Source of the DNA: Acidobacteriaceae bacterium
GTDB lineage: Bacteria; Acidobacteriota; Terriglobia; Terriglobales; Acidobacteriaceae
Direction: 5' to 3'
DNA length: 11,985 nt
Assembly (NCBI GenBank): GCA_003165855.1
Contig: PMXH01000523.1
Location: 1-11,985 of the forward strand
Below are positions 7,703-11,985 of this stretch, piece by piece. The notes beneath the pieces are model-generated. The model did no database searches, was not told the DNA's origin, and was given only the letters and a program-made list of their open reading frames with translations. Within the stretch, counting starts at the first letter, position 1, and every line of letters starts with the position of its first letter. Position numbers and translations under genes: made by a program.

Positions 7703-9097
7703 TCACTGGCCCGGCCCCTGACTGGTCTGCGTCTTAGCCACCGCCGGACTCGGTTTCTGACCGCCGCTGCCGGAGGGCTTTGCTGTTGGTTTCGAAGGCT
7801 GGGACGAAGACTGTTTCCCGCCTGCGGCCCGCAATGCCGCAGTGTCAAGCGCCGCCGGTGAAGTCGTTTTCTTCGCCGCCATGCTCTTCGTTGTCCCGGA
7901 TGCCCCTAACGTCCTCGTTGAAGCCGTCTTCTTCACGCCCGCAGTAGCTTTCCCCGTCTTCGCCGCAATCTTTTTCACTTTGGTTTTCGCGGCCGCCTTC
8001 TTGGTTCCGTTCGCCGCAGCCTTGGGATCGAGTTTTTTCTCTGTCAATTCGAACGCGGGCTTGGGCACGGCACGATCATGCGGCAACAAACGAGTGATCA
8101 GCGCCGCCGGCTTCACTCCCGCTGCTGCCGCCGCTTTCGCAACTGCAGGGCTCAATGCCGCCGGCTTCGCGGTTCGCTGCATGTCTGGATTCACAATGAT
8201 CTGATTGTCGTAACGCAGATCCACCGACTCCAACTTCTGAAACTGCTGCCGCCAACCCTGGGCGTGGCTCACATAGATCCTGTAGCGCCGCAGATAATCC
8301 GACGATCCGAGATGCACCAGCACGTCGCCCGCCGCATCGTTCACCCGGACCTTCACGTCTTCCAGATCGGAGAGATCCACTTCGCTCAGATCCTGCGAAT
8401 AGCGCGCCCCGCCTGAATCCAGGTCGCCCACCATCTCCGCATAAGTCTTCATCCGCGGCGCCCGCGTCGAAAGCGGCTCGCCCGGATTCATTCCCAGAAT
8501 TACGGGGAAGGAATACTTGTGTTTCGGCGTCAACTCCATCAGCGTGCCGCCTGCGTCAATCAGCGACATCCGCGGCCCCACCCGCGCAAACGCCACCGGC
8601 GTGCGCTCGTGAATCTCCACCTTCAGGCGGTTGGGAACAAAGCGCATCACGCTGGCCGATTCCACCCACGGAATCTGCTCCAGTTGAGTCTTCTGCTGCG
8701 TCAGAGGAATGAAGAAGATGTTGCGCCCAATGTCGGCGCCCATCACTTCCATGATCTGCGCCTTGGTCACGTTCTGCATGCCCGTGACCTCAATGTTGTC
8801 ACTCGATTCCACGCGGAAACGCCACGAGTGCTCGCCATAGTGATACAGCGCGGCCGCGGCCAGCCCGCATACACACACCAAGGCGGCAGCCACAACGGCC
8901 CACAGCAAACGATTCGCAGTTTTCTTGGGAAGAGAACTTCGGCGGGCGGAGACCCGCTTTTGCCCGCGCAGGAACGGAGATTCCTCATCCACATCCAAGT
9001 CGACGAGGCGCGCGTCGTCCATCTCCTCGCGCAAAGCCTCAGCGCTGGGTGGGTACAACTCCTCCTGCAAGATGGTGGAACCCGACTTCCGCGCCAT
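7703..9097 (-). CDS. ftsQ: Cell division protein FtsQ/DivIB with a long Lys/Ala-rich C-terminal tail
   Basis: Bitopic inner-membrane protein that joins early and late divisome parts, in other bacteria through FtsB and FtsL. An acidic cytoplasmic N-terminus (1-60) is followed by a transmembrane helix (about 64-86), a POTRA domain (about 94-167; NIEVTGMQNV, then IPWVESASV and LKVEIHERTPVAF) and the FtsQ/DivIB beta domain, which ends near DLRYDNQIIV (293-302). An extra tail of about 155 residues (308-464) is low in complexity, rich in Lys, Ala, Thr and Pro, with 25 Lys and only five acidic residues from 311 on. It resembles histone H1 or AlgP-like tails but would lie in the periplasm by topology. 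FtsQ proteins of model bacteria end near the beta domain, so this roughly 464-aa form is long. The start at 9097 has no clear Shine-Dalgarno sequence. Confidence 0.9.
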   Translation of the reverse strand: MARKSGSTILQEELYPPSAEALREEMDDARLVDLDVDEESPFLRGQKRVSARRSSLPKKTANRLLWAVVAAALVCVCGLAAAALYHYGEHSWRFRVESSDNIEVTGMQNVTKAQIMEVMGADIGRNIFFIPLTQQKTQLEQIPWVESASVMRFVPNRLKVEIHERTPVAFARVGPRMSLIDAGGTLMELTPKHKYSFPVILGMNPGEPLSTRAPRMKTYAEMVGDLDSGGARYSQDLSEVDLSDLEDVKVRVNDAAGDVLVHLGSSDYLRRYRIYVSHAQGWRQQFQKLESVDLRYDNQIIVNPDMQRTAKPAALSPAVAKAAAAAGVKPAALITRLLPHDRAVPKPAFELTEKKLDPKAAANGTKKAAAKTKVKKIAAKTGKATAGVKKTASTRTLGASGTTKSMAAKKTTSPAALDTAALRAAGGKQSSSQPSKPTAKPSGSGGQKPSPAVAKTQTSQGPGQ

Positions 9098-9138
9098 CAG
9101 TAGGGTCAGTTGTCGCTTGTGAATCGCTGAGCCTTCAA

Positions 9139-9144
9139 ACTATA
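9139..9144 (-). promoter_or_regulatory. Possible -10 element for ftsQ
   Basis: On the minus strand TATAGT lies about 40 bases before the ftsQ start and fits a sigma-70 -10 box at 5 of 6 positions. The best upstream partner, TTGTCT, is 21 bases away, which is longer than usual. Because a terminator and an inverted toxin-antitoxin island separate ftsQ from the genes before it, ftsQAZ should need a promoter here, which raises the plausibility slightly. Confidence 0.25.
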
Positions 9145-9489
9145 ACGTCATTTTGTGAATTGAGATAGACAAAATCTTGGTTCTTTTGCACAGGCGGGAA
9201 CCGGGTTGGGTATCGTCAAGGGGCATCCGCGGAGGGAGCCTGGATAATGTACGAAAGCACCAAAAGCGACATCCGTGCCCGCCGACCGAAAGTCCTTACC
9301 CTCAACTGTCGAAATGCCAAGGCAGGAGAGGCCTTCTTGCCTTCGGATTGAGCCCTGCGATTTTTTCGTAGAGAAGAGGCCAGCCATCCCTAATGTCCAT
9401 TAAACCATCGAGGCCCGTGATCCGCCGATCATGGTCGCGTGGCCAACTCGTCGGCTGCTAACGCTTGGCGGCAAGCGTGACCACAGATA
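9145..9489. other. Non-coding flank between ftsQ and the toxin-antitoxin operon
   Basis: I see no convincing gene here. A minus-strand frame of 79 codons (9148-9387) is open, but it has no recognisable motif and an unconvincing composition. Near the right end a perfect 7-bp hairpin ACGCTTG-GCGG-CAAGCGT lies at 9461-9478. The nonamer GCAAGCGTG occurs at 9471-9479 and again at 9492-9500, where it overlaps the brnT promoter. The stretch may be the left edge of the inserted island or decayed sequence. Confidence 0.35.
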
Positions 9490-9518
9490 TTGCAAGCGTG
9501 TACACATTTGTGTATTAT
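9490..9518 (+). promoter_or_regulatory. brnTA promoter with an overlapping palindromic operator
   Basis: A sigma-70-like promoter reads TTGCAA (9490-9495), a 17-base spacer and TATTAT (9513-9518). A perfect 14-base palindrome TACACATTTGTGTA (9501-9514) covers the spacer and the start of the -10 box, and overlaps a second one, GTGTACAC (9498-9505). BrnA antitoxins are known to repress their own operon, and this symmetric site is the natural candidate for their binding. Transcription would begin near 9525, only about nine bases before the brnT start codon, so the message could be almost leaderless. Confidence 0.6.
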
Positions 9519-9533
9519 TAGGAATCGGAAGTC

Positions 9534-9821
9534 ATGGCCGAATTAACCTTTGAATGGGACGAAGACAAGAACGCAGCGAACATCAAGAGCCACGGCATCG
9601 ACTTCTTGGACGCCGCATTAATCTTCGAAAACCCGACAATTGAAGCCATTGACGATCGAGAGGACTACGGCGAGTTGAGATGCGTGGCTCTTGGGTTATC
9701 AGTTGAGACAGTGCTGCAGGTCGTCTACACGAGGCGCGCAGACAACGCGGTTCGCATTATCAGCGCAAGGAAGGCAAACCGGCATGACACAGAAAAATAC
9801 TACCGTGAGATATTCGCTTAG
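9534..9821 (+). CDS. brnT: BrnT family toxin (type II toxin-antitoxin)
   Basis: A 95-aa protein of the BrnT/DUF497 family, ribonuclease toxins with a RelE-like fold that block translation by cutting RNA until bound by BrnA. The family pattern is clear: FEWDEDKNAANIKSHGIDF at the N-terminus (residues 6-24), a central acidic DDRED segment (40-44), LQVVYTRR (61-68) and the C-terminal RIISARKANRHDTEKYY (74-90). Length is typical and no disruption is seen, so the toxin is probably intact. It is the first gene of the pair and overlaps brnA by 38 bases, the usual toxin-first order for this system. The whole module runs opposite to the surrounding division genes and is somewhat less GC-rich by eye, both suggestive of acquisition. 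Confidence 0.92.
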   Translation: MAELTFEWDEDKNAANIKSHGIDFLDAALIFENPTIEAIDDREDYGELRCVALGLSVETVLQVVYTRRADNAVRIISARKANRHDTEKYYREIFA

Positions 9822-10059
9822 CGCGATCAAAAGGAAAATTTCCCGCGGCACAAGCAAAACCCGCGCCGACGCCCCTGAGGCCACGCCTGTCGGTGACGAT
9901 TTTTGGAAGCGCGCGCGGGTCGTCATGCCCCAAGGCAAGACATCCGTGCATCTCCGCGTTGACAGCGACGTGTTCAACTGGTTCAAGAAACAAGGCGATG
10001 GTCATCTTACGCGCATGAACGCGGTTTTACGCTCCTACGTCGAGGCGCACAAACACTAA
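9784..10059 (+). CDS. brnA: BrnA family antitoxin
   Basis: A 91-aa antitoxin that neutralises BrnT and represses the operon through a C-terminal ribbon-helix-helix fold. The basic N-terminal part (1-30) leads to the family segment DDFWKRARVVMPQGK (38-52). This is followed by the DNA-binding strand TSVHLRVD (53-60) and the helices around VFNWFKKQGDGHLTRMNAVL (63-82). The frame opens earlier at 9691, but the ATG at 9784 is preferred: it gives the family length, has a strong ribosome site AAGGAAGG nine bases upstream, and starts inside the end of brnT, which points to translational coupling. It is followed directly by the remains of a PIN-domain gene. Confidence 0.9.
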   Translation: MTQKNTTVRYSLSAIKRKISRGTSKTRADAPEATPVGDDFWKRARVVMPQGKTSVHLRVDSDVFNWFKKQGDGHLTRMNAVLRSYVEAHKH

Positions 10060-10066
10060 CGCTCAA

Positions 10067-10246
10067 ATGCGGAGAGCCGCCTGCCGCGATCCCAGGGACG
10101 GCAAGTTCCTTTCCCTCGCTGTCGCGGGAAGAGCCGACTGCATCGTCTCCGGGGACGGAGATTTGTTGGACATGGCCGCCTACCGGAGTATCCCTGTCTA
10201 TCGCCCCGCTGAATTTCTTAGGATCTTCGCCGAATCGAAGACATAA
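10067..10246 (+). pseudogene. 3' relic of a PIN-domain toxin gene (COG1569-like)
   Basis: The 59 codons from the ATG at 10067 encode the C-terminal part of a PIN-family ribonuclease. Residues 6-14 read CRDPRDGKF, residues 24-34 read DCIVSGDGDLL and residues 44-51 read VYRPAEFL, all in the order and spacing of VapC-like PIN toxins of the COG1569 type. Those proteins are about 140 residues long. The N-terminal half with the first catalytic aspartate is absent, and no ribosome site precedes the ATG. I read it as a deletion remnant that is not functional. It begins eight bases after the brnA stop, so the junction may mark a recombination between two toxin-antitoxin modules. Confidence 0.75.
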
Positions 10247-10276
10247 TCAACGCCAGGAAAGCGAACCAAATAAGAA

Positions 10277-10302
10277 CGGGCGCGGCAATTTCTCCGCGCC
10301 CG
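10277..10302 (-). terminator. Strong hairpin, probable terminator of the coiled-coil protein gene
   Basis: A perfect 9-bp GC-only stem CGGGCGCGG/CCGCGCCCG surrounds an 8-base loop. On the minus strand it is followed by the T-rich TTCTTATTT, and it lies 20 bases past the stop of the gene at 10323. The plus side has no T run close by, so its main use is likely for the minus strand, though it may also stop brnTA transcription. It separates the murC segment from ftsQAZ. Confidence 0.75.
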
Positions 10303-10322
10303 CCCTTCGAGGACGAAAAAAC

Positions 10323-10829
10323 CTAAATCGGCCCAGCACCCAACTCAACATGCACCACCGGAACATCGACTCGTGGGATGTTCACCCGCACCCGCGGACA
10401 AGCCACCATCGGAATCCTCACCGTGTTAAATGCAGCTGGCGCAAAGCGCACCCGCGCAACCTGCGCCTCAACGCGCGCCCGATTGGCCTCCACTCGCGCC
10501 ACCGCCGCCTCCTCCCGCGCCGACATCGCCTCAAAACGCACCATTCCGCTCTGCGCCCGGGTCATCTTGGTCTGGAGCCGCGCCATAGCAGCAGCCAATC
10601 GGCAGGACGCAGTCTCGTCCCGCGCCGCTACCAGGTTGGCGCTTTCCAGAACCCGGCCCACCCGCTCCGAAGCCATATCCGCGAAGACTCCCGACCGGTC
10701 GGCAATCCGCGCGACCACGCCCTCCACGGCCCGGTGCGCTATTTCCAACCCACCGTCCTGATAAAAGCCGTTCAATCCCAGCGCCAGCACCCCCGCCGCC
10801 AGCCATCCCCAACCCTGCGTCGTTTTCAT
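10323..10829 (-). CDS. Small membrane-anchored coiled-coil protein of unknown function
   Basis: A 168-aa protein I cannot assign to a named family. It starts with a short hydrophobic helix (about 7-22, rich in Gly, Ala, Leu), which could be a signal anchor or a signal peptide. A long, charged, Ala/Arg/Glu-rich helical region follows (about 28-128). Between 105 and 127 it repeats every seven residues (REEAAVA, RVEANRA, RVEAQVA, RV), as expected of a coiled coil. The last 35 residues change character to alternating Val, Arg and Pro (VRIP, CPRVRVNIPRV, DVPVVHVEL), suggesting beta strands. The start at 10829 is chosen because GGAG lies nine bases upstream; the frame opens earlier at 10883 without a ribosome site. 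It lies 87 bases downstream of murC, probably in the same transcript, and is followed by a terminator. A role in envelope or division is suggested only by its position. Confidence 0.75.
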   Translation of the reverse strand: MKTTQGWGWLAAGVLALGLNGFYQDGGLEIAHRAVEGVVARIADRSGVFADMASERVGRVLESANLVAARDETASCRLAAAMARLQTKMTRAQSGMVRFEAMSAREEAAVARVEANRARVEAQVARVRFAPAAFNTVRIPMVACPRVRVNIPRVDVPVVHVELGAGPI

Positions 10830-10916
10830 CGCCTTGATCTCCATCTGGCAGATTGGACGAACCCCGACCCGATCCGTTAGCAATGGAAGATACGGAGCCG
10901 GCAGAAGATTAGTTCC

Positions 10917-11985
10917 CTACGCTTCCCGTTCCCCCAGCTTCTCCACAATCATCGGCCCCAATTGCGAAACGCTGCCCGCCCCCAGCGTCAGGATCATGTC
11001 CCCCGCCTCCGCCACGGCTACGGCCGCGCTCACCGCATTCGCGAACGACCCCACATACTCCGCGCTCCGTCCACCCTTCCCGCGAATACTCCCCGCCAAC
11101 GCCTCCCCGCTGATGCCCTCGATCGGCTTCTCGCTCGCCGCATAAATATCGAGCACAAACAGCGAGTCGGCATCGCCAAACGCCGTCGTGAACTCTTCCA
11201 TCAAATCCCGTGTGCGCGTGTACCGGTGCGGCTGGAACACCACATGAACCTTGCGAAACCCGCACTGCCGCGCCGCCGCCAGCGTCGCTTTGATCTCCGT
11301 GGGATGGTGCCCGTAATCGTCGATCACGCTCACTCCCGCAGCCCGCCCGCGCAACTGGAATCGCCGGTCAACCCCGCGGAACTGGTCCAGCCCCGCGCGG
11401 ATCGCATCCACTCCTACATCCAGCCCCACGCCCACGGCAATCGCCGCCGTCGCATTCAGGATGTTGTGTACTCCGGGCACATGCAGCGTGAACTCGCCTA
11501 GGTCCTTCTTCCGGTAACTCACGCGAAAGCGGCTCAAAGGCTGGCCATCACGCGGAACATTCTTCGACACGCCACCCGCAACCGAACTCGCTTCCAACTT
11601 GATCAGAAAATCCGACCCACGCTTCGTTCCGTAGGTCACGATTCGCCGCTGCACTTCGGGCAGCAGCCGCCGCAGTATGGGATCATCGTTGCACGCAACC
11701 ACCATCCCATAAAACGGCACCCGATCCATAAATTCCAGAAACGTCTTCTTCACGTCCCGCATGTTGCGGTAACAATCCATGTGCTCGCGGTCAATGTTGG
11801 TCACCACGGAAAGAATTGGGGATAATTTCAAGAAAGACCGGTCGCTCTCATCGGCCTCCGCCACCAGATACTGCGACTTCCCCAACCGCGCATTCGACCC
11901 CATCGCATCCACGCGTCCACCGACCACCACAGTAGGATCGAGCCCACCTCCAGCCAGCACCACCGCCACCATCGAAGTCGTAGTC
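10917..11985 (-). CDS. murC: UDP-N-acetylmuramate--L-alanine ligase MurC (N-terminus outside the window)
   Basis: Cytoplasmic Mur ligase that joins L-alanine to UDP-MurNAc with ATP, the first step of stem-peptide assembly. The visible part covers about 355 residues. At the window edge the frame reads TTTSMVAVVL, the end of the ATP-binding GTHGKTTTT loop, so roughly the first quarter of the protein is outside. Counting from the internal Met at 11972, characteristic segments are EADESDRSFL (39-48), TNIDREHMD (58-66), GVHNILNATAA (167-177), the C-terminal-domain motif DDYGHHPTEI (218-227), FQPHRYTRT (246-254) and GAGS (331-334). DDYGHHPTEI and FQPHRYTRT separate MurC from MurD, MurE and MurF. 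The stop is complete at 10917. In most dcw clusters murB and ddl follow murC; here a small coiled-coil gene takes that place. Confidence 0.96.
   Translation of the reverse strand, partial: TTTSMVAVVLAGGGLDPTVVVGGRVDAMGSNARLGKSQYLVAEADESDRSFLKLSPILSVVTNIDREHMDCYRNMRDVKKTFLEFMDRVPFYGMVVACNDDPILRRLLPEVQRRIVTYGTKRGSDFLIKLEASSVAGGVSKNVPRDGQPLSRFRVSYRKKDLGEFTLHVPGVHNILNATAAIAVGVGLDVGVDAIRAGLDQFRGVDRRFQLRGRAAGVSVIDDYGHHPTEIKATLAAARQCGFRKVHVVFQPHRYTRTRDLMEEFTTAFGDADSLFVLDIYAASEKPIEGISGEALAGSIRGKGGRSAEYVGSFANAVSAAVAVAEAGDMILTLGAGSVSQLGPMIVEKLGEREA

Noticed and set aside
7703..8180. A separate histone-like or AlgP-like gene at the ftsQ 3' end
   Set aside because: The frame is continuous with FtsQ and no start with a ribosome site is evident at the junction; a tail on FtsQ is the simpler reading.
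9148..9387. Minus-strand 79-codon frame upstream of ftsQ
   Set aside because: No family motif, no ribosome site noticed and a mixed composition; more likely chance or decayed sequence.
9691..9783. Longer BrnA starting at 9691
   Set aside because: The extra 31 residues overlap brnT in another frame, lack family likeness, and the ATG at 9784 has a much better ribosome site.

Overview
The window is a 12 kb chromosomal piece of a GC-rich Gram-negative-type bacterium. Almost all of it lies on the minus strand, and it covers the distal end of a division and cell-wall (dcw) cluster. Reading in the direction of transcription, from right to left, it holds murC (N-terminus cut by the right edge), a small membrane-anchored coiled-coil protein, ftsQ, ftsA and ftsZ, then a stand-alone penicillin-binding transpeptidase and an MHYT-PAS-GAF-GGDEF diguanylate cyclase. 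At the left edge a plus-strand ABC-transporter ATPase of the LolD/MacB type ends convergently against the cyclase gene. The cluster order, the lysine/alanine-rich tail on FtsQ and the general protein style suggest an acidobacterium (Terriglobia-like). This is an inference with no rRNA or marker search behind it.

Layout: 1-663 ABC ATPase (+, 5' partial). 751-3069 diguanylate cyclase (-), preceded by a hairpin-rich 230-nt leader. 3342-4610 secreted transpeptidase (-). 4611-5002 AT-richer intergenic segment with GTTAC palindromes. 5003-6292 ftsZ (-). 6293-6426 spacer filled by a long imperfect inverted repeat. 6427-7638 ftsA (-). 7703-9097 ftsQ (-). 9098-10276 a plus-strand insertion with a brnT-brnA toxin-antitoxin pair and the 3' relic of a PIN-domain toxin. 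10277-10302 terminator hairpin. 10323-10829 coiled-coil membrane protein (-). 10917-11985 murC (-, partial).

Functionally, MurC adds L-Ala to UDP-MurNAc to start the stem peptide. FtsQ links the cytoplasmic divisome to septal synthesis, FtsA tethers FtsZ to the membrane, and FtsZ forms the ring. The nearby transpeptidase would cross-link periplasmic peptidoglycan. The toxin-antitoxin island is the only accessory element. It lies between two dcw segments, behind a terminator, so murC plus the small gene and ftsQAZ are probably separate transcription units here.

No wholly new system is evident. The items most worth a second look are the histone-like basic tail of FtsQ, the heptad-repeat protein between murC and ftsQ, the inverted repeat between ftsA and ftsZ, the toxin-antitoxin island with its palindromic operator and PIN relic, and the structured leader of the cyclase gene.
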